This document shows positions 1 to 5,783 of a stretch of DNA of 25,541 bases, in pieces. Every line of letters begins with the position of its first letter. The stretch's first letter is position 1. The stretch is taken from positions 1 to 25,541 of the IMG/VR virus record IMGVR_UViG_3300031603_000026; one strand, 5' to 3'. This stretch comes from a virus. Position numbers and translations under genes: made by a program. Under the pieces are notes generated by a model. That model made no database searches. It worked only from the letters and a program-made list of their open reading frames with translations, and was not told the DNA's origin.

Positions 1-1
1 T

Positions 2-1249
2 ATATTTCAATCCAATCCCTTCTAATGTTTTACATCTGGATAATGCAACATAAGTCTGACCAGCACTGAAAGCACCACTTCCTAAATCTATATATACTTT
101 ATCATATGTTTTACTTTGTGATTTGTGGATTGTAATTGCATATGCAAGCTTCAATGGATACTGATTGAACTTTCCTTTCTCAATCAACTGAACTCTACCA
201 TCTTTTAAATCGTAGTCTCCTGAAATCCATTCTTCTTTATACATAGTGAATTTAATTCCATCAAGAATTACATCAATTGAAAAGTCAGATAAACCTACAA
301 CAATTCCAATTTGTCCATTATACCAATAAGGACTATTTCGTAATATCATAACTTGAGCACCTATTTTTAATTCTAAGTCAGCTGGCGCTGGATATGAATT
401 AAAAGGAAAATCTCCTGATACTGATGCATAATAATGTTTTGAAGGTTTTTGAATTTTATCAAGTCTTTCTTTATTAATTTTATCAGCTACTTTGTTAGTT
501 GTTGATAGATAAATATAATCAATTCCAAACTTCTCTTCTTTGATTACTCTTTTATTTATGAAATTAAGATCATCCCAAGTCTGTTTTCCAATTCTAATCT
601 TATTGAGGACTGTTGTAAACTCTTTATCATGCTGTCTGTATATCTTAGTTAGTTCTACAATAGTAAATTCACCAATCTCAGGAGCACTGAAAAACCAGGG
701 AGAGTAGAAATTTTCTTTTATATATCTCTCGTCTGGAGAACCTCTTTGCACAATAGGTGGTAATTGAAACAAATCGCCAACAGCGACAATTTTTATTCCA
801 CCAAAAGGTATTTCGGAGTTTCCGGTTAATACTCTTAATTGATAATCGATAGCATCCATAAGATCAGCTCTGACCATAGATATTTCATCTATGATCATCA
901 CATCAATTGTATTTACTACATCTCTGTTCGATGAGACTACGGAATATTTATTAATAATTCCGTGAGCTAATTTGAAGAAGGAATGAATTGTTACGCCTTT
1001 AACATTGACTGCTGCTACTCCAGTTGGAGCAAGAACAACAACATTTTTCTTAGTGTTTGCTTTAAATAAATCTATAAAAGTAGATTTACCTGTTCCTGCG
1101 CTTCCAGAAACAATAACATTTTTCTGTGAGAACTCAGCAAGTAATAATGCCTTCCTAAGTTCTTCATTTACTTCGTAATCTAAGTTCTTGAAGTTTTTTT
1201 CATATTCTGCTATAATTATCTTAAGTTCGTCTCTTGCTGTTTTATCCAT
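2..1249 (-). CDS. Pif1-like SF1B DNA helicase (3' end outside window)
   Basis: ATP-dependent 5'-3' DNA helicase of the Pif1/RecD-like SF1B group, probably acting in replication or recombination. I translated 416 codons up to the left edge. Visible motifs: Walker A GSAGTGKST (about residues 49-57), LAPTGVAA (motif Ia), MIIDEISM (Walker B), VGDLFQLPP (motif III) and, near the edge, AYAITIHKSQ and YVALSRCKTLEGIGL (motifs V-VI typical of Pif1 proteins). Motif VI is already complete, so little is probably missing. The ATG at 1249 has no Shine-Dalgarno site and lies five bases after the -10 box of a consensus promoter, so its own mRNA should be leaderless; no other in-frame ATG precedes Walker A. 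It is the last gene of the DnaE-led operon. T4 Dda is a functional analogue, but the C-terminal motifs look more like Pif1. The helicase call is secure; the exact role is inference. Confidence 0.93.
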   Translation of the reverse strand, partial: MDKTARDELKIIIAEYEKNFKNLDYEVNEELRKALLLAEFSQKNVIVSGSAGTGKSTFIDLFKANTKKNVVVLAPTGVAAVNVKGVTIHSFFKLAHGIINKYSVVSSNRDVVNTIDVMIIDEISMVRADLMDAIDYQLRVLTGNSEIPFGGIKIVAVGDLFQLPPIVQRGSPDERYIKENFYSPWFFSAPEIGEFTIVELTKIYRQHDKEFTTVLNKIRIGKQTWDDLNFINKRVIKEEKFGIDYIYLSTTNKVADKINKERLDKIQKPSKHYYASVSGDFPFNSYPAPADLELKIGAQVMILRNSPYWYNGQIGIVVGLSDFSIDVILDGIKFTMYKEEWISGDYDLKDGRVQLIEKGKFNQYPLKLAYAITIHKSQSKTYDKVYIDLGSGAFSAGQTYVALSRCKTLEGIGLKY

Positions 1250-1254
1250 AATTA

Positions 1255-1283
1255 ATTATAACAAATTATTCTTTTTATGTCAA
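1255..1283 (-). promoter_or_regulatory. Consensus sigma70 promoter, family member A (leaderless)
   Basis: TTGACA (1283-1278), 17-base spacer, TATAAT (1260-1255) on the minus strand. The spacer shares AAAAAGAATAAT with five other promoters here; this copy has one substitution (TTGACAT instead of TTGACAA). The predicted start of transcription falls at about 1249-1247, on the helicase ATG. The stop codon of the upstream zinc-ribbon gene (TGA, 1282-1280) lies inside the -35 box. Confidence 0.9.
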
Positions 1284-1438
1284 GAAGAAAACTGAGTAAA
1301 TTCTTTTGATTTAACCTCTACCATTTTCTGGCAATGAGGGCAAAAGCCCATAGGAATTTGATTTTCCATTTTTGTATCAAATCTTGCTTTGAAAACTTCA
1401 TCACATTCTTTACAAGTTACTTCCATTTCTTTTTCCAT
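1280..1438 (-). CDS. Small zinc-ribbon protein (52 aa)
   Basis: Not recognised as a named family. The 52-residue product has two CxxC knuckles, CKEC (residues 9-12) and CPHC (33-36), about 20 residues apart, as expected for a single Zn-ribbon that could contact nucleic acid or a protein partner. The start ATG (1438-1436) overlaps the stop of the preceding 85-aa gene as TAATG, which suggests translational coupling. Its own stop TGA is part of the -35 hexamer of the helicase promoter. It belongs to the DnaE-GGQ-helicase operon. The short length and the overlaps on both sides support it being a real gene. Confidence 0.8.
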   Translation of the reverse strand: MEKEMEVTCKECDEVFKARFDTKMENQIPMGFCPHCQKMVEVKSKEFTQFSS

Positions 1439-1695
1439 TATACTACCTTCACCCATTTTTTTACTGTAATTGTTTCTTCGATCTGATGATATTCTTCAGA
1501 ACTTTGAGAATAGAATTCATTATCCTGCATTTCAGTTAAACCTTCTTCCCAAACAAGCTCATAATATTTATCATCTTCCATCTTAACAATAGTAGAATTA
1601 GATCTGGACCATCTGCGGTTTTCACCTTCTTCAGTTTCTACATCCCATTCAAATACTGCTTCTTTTACTTGATCTGCTGTAAAATGTCTTGTCAT
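1438..1695 (-). CDS. Hypothetical acidic protein (85 aa)
   Basis: Unrecognised. An 85-residue, Glu-rich soluble protein with many aromatic residues (several Trp and Tyr) and a basic end, KKWVKVV. There is no signal peptide, membrane segment or metal-binding cluster. The ATG at 1695 has a good Shine-Dalgarno site (AGGAG followed by ATATA), the same arrangement used by the GGQ gene just upstream. It sits 8 bases after that gene and overlaps the zinc-ribbon gene by TAATG. Position in the operon suggests an early accessory function; nothing in the sequence defines it. Confidence 0.75.
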   Translation of the reverse strand: MTRHFTADQVKEAVFEWDVETEEGENRRWSRSNSTIVKMEDDKYYELVWEEGLTEMQDNEFYSQSSEEYHQIEETITVKKWVKVV

Positions 1696-1703
1696 TATAT
1701 CTC

Positions 1704-2030
1704 CTAAAAATATTCTATTTGTATATTTTCTTCTCTCATTTCTTCATCTACTCTTTTATTAACTTCTTCTACATCTAAGTCCATTTCAAATATCTTTCTA
1801 TTTAACCATATTTTAAACTTAGGATTAGAGGTTAAACCTGTAAAAGCTTCTCTTTGATTAGCTACCTGAGATCTATTTGACTGCCCAGTTCCTATTATAC
1901 CTGTTTCATTATGTTTGATTCGACAGCAGTTTTGGTGTTTATTTCTATATTGACCTCCTGCTCCTGTACCTGAAAACCAAGTAAGAGTAAAGTCCTTTTT
2001 AGTAATTGAAAATAATAATTCCTTTCCCAT
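1704..2030 (-). CDS. GGQ release-factor-like protein (peptidyl-tRNA hydrolysis domain)
   Basis: A 108-residue stand-alone catalytic domain of class I release factors. The GGQ tripeptide (residues 25-27) sits in FSGTGAGGQYRNK, followed by RIKHNETGI and the SNRSQVANQREA segment, all hallmarks of the RF-1 fold that hydrolyses peptidyl-tRNA in the ribosomal A site. It lacks the codon-recognition domain of RF1/RF2. In length it resembles ArfB/YaeJ or PrfH-type proteins, but its C terminus (about residues 80-108) is acidic, not the basic tail that ArfB uses to enter the mRNA channel. The ATG overlaps the preceding stop (TAATG), with AGGAG upstream. It may rescue stalled ribosomes or alter termination during infection; that role is inference. 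Confidence 0.88.
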   Translation of the reverse strand: MGKELLFSITKKDFTLTWFSGTGAGGQYRNKHQNCCRIKHNETGIIGTGQSNRSQVANQREAFTGLTSNPKFKIWLNRKIFEMDLDVEEVNKRVDEEMREENIQIEYF

Positions 2031-2311
2031 TATATCTCCTTAATTCTTTCTTCAAATACATGCCATACTAATGCTCCACCTGCCATTTGTGCAGTTCCTA
2101 CAAACTTAAAAGTATCTATGTTTTTAGGAGTTGAGTTTCCAGTTCCATAGATATGAAACGTCCTTGGAAATAATGGTTCATCAATATTAACTAATGCCCA
2201 TATACACACTTTCTCATACTGCACGTCTACAGATAAAGTTCTGTAGATTATTGGCATGAAAATCTCTTGAGTATCTACAATGTCTAATTCATACTTGTAT
2301 ATCTTTTTCAC
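2030..2311 (-). CDS. Conserved phage protein, DUF7352-like (93 aa)
   Basis: A 93-residue protein with the pattern of a small phage family that I recognise as DUF7352-like: an N-terminal KYELDI strand, a central ALVNIDEPLFPRTFHIYGTG, and the C-terminal signature FVGTAQMAGGALVWHVFE. Function unknown; the fold is probably a small beta-rich domain. The start is GTG at 2311, overlapping the previous gene's stop (GTG/TGA share bases), consistent with coupling. It precedes the GGQ gene with a TAATG overlap. Family assignment is from memory of the C-terminal motif and could be checked by profile search. Confidence 0.8.
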   Translation of the reverse strand: MKKIYKYELDIVDTQEIFMPIIYRTLSVDVQYEKVCIWALVNIDEPLFPRTFHIYGTGNSTPKNIDTFKFVGTAQMAGGALVWHVFEERIKEI

Positions 2312-2478
2312 ATGGCCTCCTTCATAAATTCCTTCAAATCATCTCTAAGAATTTCTTTTCCCATAGAACCAATATAACATTGATGCTCAGGATTATTCAT
2401 CCACGCATCAATAAATTCAAACATTAAATCTTGACCTTCTATTATTCCATCACAATAAAGGTCACCTATCATTCCCAT
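2308..2478 (-). CDS. Small hypothetical protein following DnaE fragment (56 aa)
   Basis: Unrecognised 56-residue product starting MGMIGDLYCDG and ending KEFMKEAM. Its ATG (2478-2476) overlaps the stop of the DnaE fragment as TAATG, and its TGA stop overlaps the GTG of the next gene by four bases, so it is held in a tightly coupled string. It shows no similarity by eye to the missing palm, fingers or OB parts of DnaE, so it is not simply the continuation of the polymerase in another frame. There is one GGAG-like site near its end, serving the following gene. Confidence 0.7.
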   Translation of the reverse strand: MGMIGDLYCDGIIEGQDLMFEFIDAWMNNPEHQCYIGSMGKEILRDDLKEFMKEAM

Positions 2479-3767
2479 TATACAGCCTCCATAAAAAAAT
2501 CGAATACTACATCACTACTTCTCTCGTCCGATAAAAATCTTTGGAACAAAAGCCCGTAATGTATAGGATCCAATGTCGTTATATCTAAAGCATATAAAAC
2601 TAAAGATGAAGCTCCAGATCCTCTTGCGGGACCTCTCATTATCTCTTCACGTTTCGCAAAATTAAAAACATCCCACAATATCATTATATAAGATGAGAAA
2701 CCTTTTCTTAATAAGATCTCTATTTCCTTTAATAGTCTCTTTTTATATTCTGTTGTAAGATCAGCCCATTCTTTTACTCCCATTTTTTCAACTAACCCTT
2801 TAATACTTTCAACTACTAATAATTGATCGTCATTGTCTGTAAGGGAAGGAAGCAGCAGCCTATTTCTTTCTTTGAATTTATAACTACATTTATCACTAAT
2901 TAGTTGAGAGTTCTCACACCACTCGTTAATCTCTGTTTCCGTGTAATTATAGCCCCATTCTTTATTAAATCTATGAAAGTCAGGAATGTCCATATAAAAT
3001 AAATTCTTTCCTTCTAATTCCCAATCTAATTCATCTAAAGTAACACCACGACTAATTGCAATTGCTAATGTTTGAATTTTATCTAATCCTGGCTTTGCAT
3101 AATGAACATCACCTGTTAATACTATAGGAACATTATATTTCTTTGCTAATGATATAATCCATTCATTAACAGAGATTTGCCCTTCTTCAAAGTTATCAAT
3201 TCCATGAGTAATTTCATTCAATTGAATTTCAGCATAGAAATCATCACCAAAATTATCAACAAATAGCTTAAATAGTTTCTCTGATTTTTCAATTTCTTCA
3301 TCTCTATATAATCTTGCAAATGGAGAACCCATACAAGCAGTTCCTACAATCAATCCTTCTTTATGCTCAAACAGTTCTTTAATTGTTATTTGATTTCTAT
3401 AATAAAAATGTTTTTCATCTGAGTTTGATTTATAGTTTAGTTTTAATAAATTCTTATATCCAACTTCATTCTTCGCTAAGAGAACAAGATGCATATTTTT
3501 ATTTCTTTGCCTCTTTTGTTTTCCTTTTACTTCCTTATATCTCTCAAGTTCAAACTCAACATATGCTTCAACTCCAAAGATAGATTTTATTCCATACTTT
3601 TTACAAGCTAAATAATGCTCATAATGACCATTCATTTTTCCATGATCTGTAATTGCTAATGAAGGATGCCCCATTTCCTTTGCTAATTGTGCATATTGGT
3701 CTGGAGATCCTATTCCGTCGAGGGTAGATCCCAAATGTGAATGGAGATGGAGGTGATTATAACTCAA
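2478..3767 (-). CDS. dnaE: DNA polymerase III alpha N-terminal part (PHP domain plus start of palm), truncated or split
   Basis: 429 residues matching the N-terminal third of bacterial DnaE. The PHP domain (about 1-270) shows HLHLHS (residues 5-10), TLDG, ITDHG, GVEAYV, MHLVLLAKNEVGYKNL, an ACMG motif and TGDVHY, so the metal-binding set looks complete and proofreading or phosphoesterase activity is possible. The palm begins with GPARGSGASS (379-388) and ALDITTLDPIHYGLLFQRFL. The protein then ends ...SSDVVFDFFMEAV, at the place where DnaE normally has PDFDxDF with two catalytic aspartates; one of these appears replaced by Val. The rest of the palm, fingers, beta-binding and OB regions are absent here. 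Start is TTG with AAGGAG six bases upstream. Either it pairs with a second polypeptide encoded elsewhere or it is a nuclease-only remnant. Confidence 0.9.
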   Translation of the reverse strand: MSYNHLHLHSHLGSTLDGIGSPDQYAQLAKEMGHPSLAITDHGKMNGHYEHYLACKKYGIKSIFGVEAYVEFELERYKEVKGKQKRQRNKNMHLVLLAKNEVGYKNLLKLNYKSNSDEKHFYYRNQITIKELFEHKEGLIVGTACMGSPFARLYRDEEIEKSEKLFKLFVDNFGDDFYAEIQLNEITHGIDNFEEGQISVNEWIISLAKKYNVPIVLTGDVHYAKPGLDKIQTLAIAISRGVTLDELDWELEGKNLFYMDIPDFHRFNKEWGYNYTETEINEWCENSQLISDKCSYKFKERNRLLLPSLTDNDDQLLVVESIKGLVEKMGVKEWADLTTEYKKRLLKEIEILLRKGFSSYIMILWDVFNFAKREEIMRGPARGSGASSLVLYALDITTLDPIHYGLLFQRFLSDERSSDVVFDFFMEAV

Positions 3768-3784
3768 ATTAAACTCCTTAAATA

Positions 3785-3813
3785 ATTATACAATATTATT
3801 CTTTTTTTGTCAA
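3785..3813 (-). promoter_or_regulatory. Consensus sigma70 promoter, family member B (dnaE operon)
   Basis: TTGACA (3813-3808), 17-base spacer beginning AAAAAAGAATAAT, TATAAT (3790-3785), minus strand. Transcription should begin at about 3778, just at the AAGGAG of the dnaE TTG start, giving a leader of only about 11 bases. It lies in the divergent gap shared with the plus-strand gene at 3875. Confidence 0.92.
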
Positions 3814-3874
3814 GTAAGAAGATTAGGAAATCAATTCGTAAAGGTAAAATAAACAGATAACGATGGAGAACTAA

Positions 3875-5341
3875 ATGGTATCTTTTACAGAATATATTAA
3901 GAATAAAGAAATAAATGAAAAATTTGAGACTGAAACACTATCTTCTGCTATTTCTAAAGTAGCTGATGCAAAGAAGTTTAAGAAAGATATAGAAGTTAGA
4001 AAACAAGCTACAGCTTTGCTTAAGGATGCTGAAAAAGGAAAAGTAGAAAAAGTATATAGAAAAGCCGCTGAAGGTTCTCTTAAACCTACTGATCTTGAAG
4101 ATGAAGGGCTTAAAGATATAGCATTAGCAATATCAGTTTTAACATCTCATAAGAAAAATGACGCTGAAAAAGCTGTCTTGAAAACACATAAAATAGAGCC
4201 TCCAGAAGGAACAACATCTTTTGCTAATTCAACTCTTTCATCTACCCTAAATAAAAAAGCAATGAAGACAGTTTTGTTAGCAGCTAAGTCAGCTAAAACA
4301 GAACCTGAAACTTCGGAAACAGAACCTGAAACTTCGGAAACAGAACCTGAAACTTCAGAAAAAGGTGCTAAAACAGAACCTGAAACTTCGGAAAAAGGTG
4401 CTGAAACAGATGAAGTTGAGCCTAAAGAAACTCCTGCTCAAGTTAAATCAAGAGTAGATAAGAAGATAGATACAACTTCTAAGATTATAGATGCAGGAAA
4501 CACTAAAACACTAGATGGACCTGACGCATCTAAACCTAATAATCCTCAATTTTTCATTAATTCTTTTAAAGCAGATAAAGAAACAGCGATGACTGGTTTT
4601 CAAGAACGTATAGATAAATTTGATGAAGGGAAACAAGCAAAAGGAGCTAGCGTTAAAAATGAGTTTTCAGCAAAAGCAGACAAGATTCTTACAACTATTG
4701 AAACATTAGAAAGAAAATGGAAAGATACTACACTCCCAAGTAAAAAAGATAAATTCTTAAATTTAATCAAAAAGGAAACAAGAACTTTTGATAATTTAAA
4801 AAATACATATGAAGGCAATATAAAAAAAGCTGGTAGCGCAAAAGCGCTTGAAAGAACAGGAATGAGATTAAAGAAAACTGGAGAAAATTTAAAAGGTGCT
4901 TTAGACAAAGTTAAAAAAAGTGAAGTTGCAAAAGATGCAAAAAAAGTATTAGATACAGGAAAAGAGCTTGCAGGAAAAGCCGGTGCAGTAGCAAAAGAAA
5001 CTACAGTAAAAGTTCTTAATAATGCTGAACTAAACACAAATAAAAAATTTATTCAAGCTTATACACCTGCTGATTTCCCCGCTTATTCAAAAGCTGTGTT
5101 AAATAAAGATACAAAAGTTCAACAAGAGTTAATCGATAAAGCAAAAGCGGCTAAAGCAAAAGCAGGATCTGAAAAAGAAATAAAAAAATCAGAAACTAAA
5201 CAAGAAATTGAAGCACGAAAATTAAATAACCAGAAGAATAAAATACTAAAGAAAAAAACTAAAACTCTTACTCCGCCACCTGCCAATACAATGACAACTA
5301 AAACTCAAGAAAAGGTTAATAAAAATATTAAAACAGCATAG
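3875..5341 (+). CDS. Lys/Glu/Ala-rich protein with TEPETSE repeats (488 aa), possible virion or internal protein
   Basis: Unrecognised. A 488-residue, highly charged protein, largely helical or disordered by composition, without Cys or membrane segments. The N terminus reads MVSFTEYIKNKEINE, which in outline recalls the short acidic capsid-targeting leaders of T4 internal proteins (F/Y-x-E-F/Y-I). Residues about 142-175 hold four TEPETSE units with KGA spacers. The C-terminal half is rich in KKxG, KAKA and TKT stretches, suitable for binding DNA. ATG at 3875 is preceded by GGAG. It is alone on the plus strand, facing early minus-strand operons, and ends at a two-way terminator. A structural or DNA-packing role is inference; no domain is recognised. 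Confidence 0.8.
   Translation: MVSFTEYIKNKEINEKFETETLSSAISKVADAKKFKKDIEVRKQATALLKDAEKGKVEKVYRKAAEGSLKPTDLEDEGLKDIALAISVLTSHKKNDAEKAVLKTHKIEPPEGTTSFANSTLSSTLNKKAMKTVLLAAKSAKTEPETSETEPETSETEPETSEKGAKTEPETSEKGAETDEVEPKETPAQVKSRVDKKIDTTSKIIDAGNTKTLDGPDASKPNNPQFFINSFKADKETAMTGFQERIDKFDEGKQAKGASVKNEFSAKADKILTTIETLERKWKDTTLPSKKDKFLNLIKKETRTFDNLKNTYEGNIKKAGSAKALERTGMRLKKTGENLKGALDKVKKSEVAKDAKKVLDTGKELAGKAGAVAKETTVKVLNNAELNTNKKFIQAYTPADFPAYSKAVLNKDTKVQQELIDKAKAAKAKAGSEKEIKKSETKQEIEARKLNNQKNKILKKKTKTLTPPPANTMTTKTQEKVNKNIKTA
4298..4405 (+). repeat. In-frame 21-bp tandem repeats coding TEPETSE
   Basis: Units at 4298-4318, 4319-4339 and 4340-4360 are nearly identical (ACAGAACCTGAAACTTCGGA plus A; the third has TCA for TCG). 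A 12-base spacer coding KGAK (4361-4372), a fourth unit at 4373-4393 and another 12-base spacer coding KGAE (4394-4405) follow. So there is a 21-bp unit and a 33-bp compound unit. Repeats stay in frame and probably vary in number between relatives by slippage. Confidence 0.95.
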
Positions 5342-5343
5342 AT

Positions 5344-5377
5344 AAAAAAGACACTCTTAATTGAGTGTCTTTTTTTT
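5344..5377. terminator. Bidirectional intrinsic terminator
   Basis: Stem GACACTC (5350-5356) pairs with GAGTGTC (5363-5369), loop TTAATT, flanked by an A run on the left (5344-5349) and a T run on the right (5370-5377). It therefore has a U tract in both directions and separates the converging 488-aa and 134-aa genes. Confidence 0.93.
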
Positions 5378-5780
5378 ATTCATATAGTTCGAACTGATCT
5401 CCAAAGAAATCTTGTAAGTCCTGTTCTTTTCTTAGTTCGTTTTCGAGTTGCTCATCGGTCTGCTTATTAATTCTATAAACTGGATACATAACTTGTATAT
5501 CAGTTATATTAATTAAGCAATCTCCAGTATCAAGTATTCCACCATCTGTATTTACTGTAAGTATTGATTTTATCATTTCAGCATCTTCCATAATAAGTGC
5601 TTTACTATACATCTTCCAAGATTCTGCTACAACCTCAAAATTATGAAGAAGTCTAACCATAGTTCCATCTTTTAAAACAACAGCTCCAAACGTATCACTT
5701 ACTATATCTATAAAATTATACTTGTTCATAATTTTATTTGCCATTTGTTCTAAAGTATCTTTTGCTTCACTCTCTTCCAT
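5376..5780 (-). CDS. Hypothetical acidic protein downstream of gp46 (134 aa)
   Basis: Unrecognised 134-residue protein, acidic at both ends (MEESEAKDTLEQ; QDLQDFFGDQFELYE). The centre (about residues 25-110) is hydrophobic-alternating and probably a compact alpha/beta domain; no motif or membrane segment is seen. It begins 3 bases after the gp46 stop, with GAGG in the end of gp46 as Shine-Dalgarno site, and is the last gene of the gp47-gp46 operon, ending at the two-way terminator. An accessory role with the nuclease complex is possible but is only suggested by position. Confidence 0.75.
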   Translation of the reverse strand: MEESEAKDTLEQMANKIMNKYNFIDIVSDTFGAVVLKDGTMVRLLHNFEVVAESWKMYSKALIMEDAEMIKSILTVNTDGGILDTGDCLINITDIQVMYPVYRINKQTDEQLENELRKEQDLQDFFGDQFELYE

Positions 5781-5783
5781 TTC

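Noticed and set aside
2308-2478. Possibility that the 56-aa gene is the shifted continuation of DnaE
   Set aside because: It has no similarity to the palm region after DIDF and has its own TAATG start, so a simple frameshift does not restore DnaE within the visible sequence.
2478-3767. Split intein at the DnaE break, as in cyanobacteria
   Set aside because: No Cys/Ser start with intein block motifs follows the last DnaE residues; the protein ends four residues after FDFF.
4298-4405. CRISPR-like array
   Set aside because: Repeats are contiguous, in frame and coding (TEPETSE), with no variable spacers of regular length.
4600-5037. Minus-strand open frame of 145 codons inside the Lys-rich 488-aa gene
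   Set aside because: Antisense shadow: its Phe/Ser/Leu-rich product mirrors the Lys/Ala/Glu codons of the real gene. No ribosome site or homology is seen.
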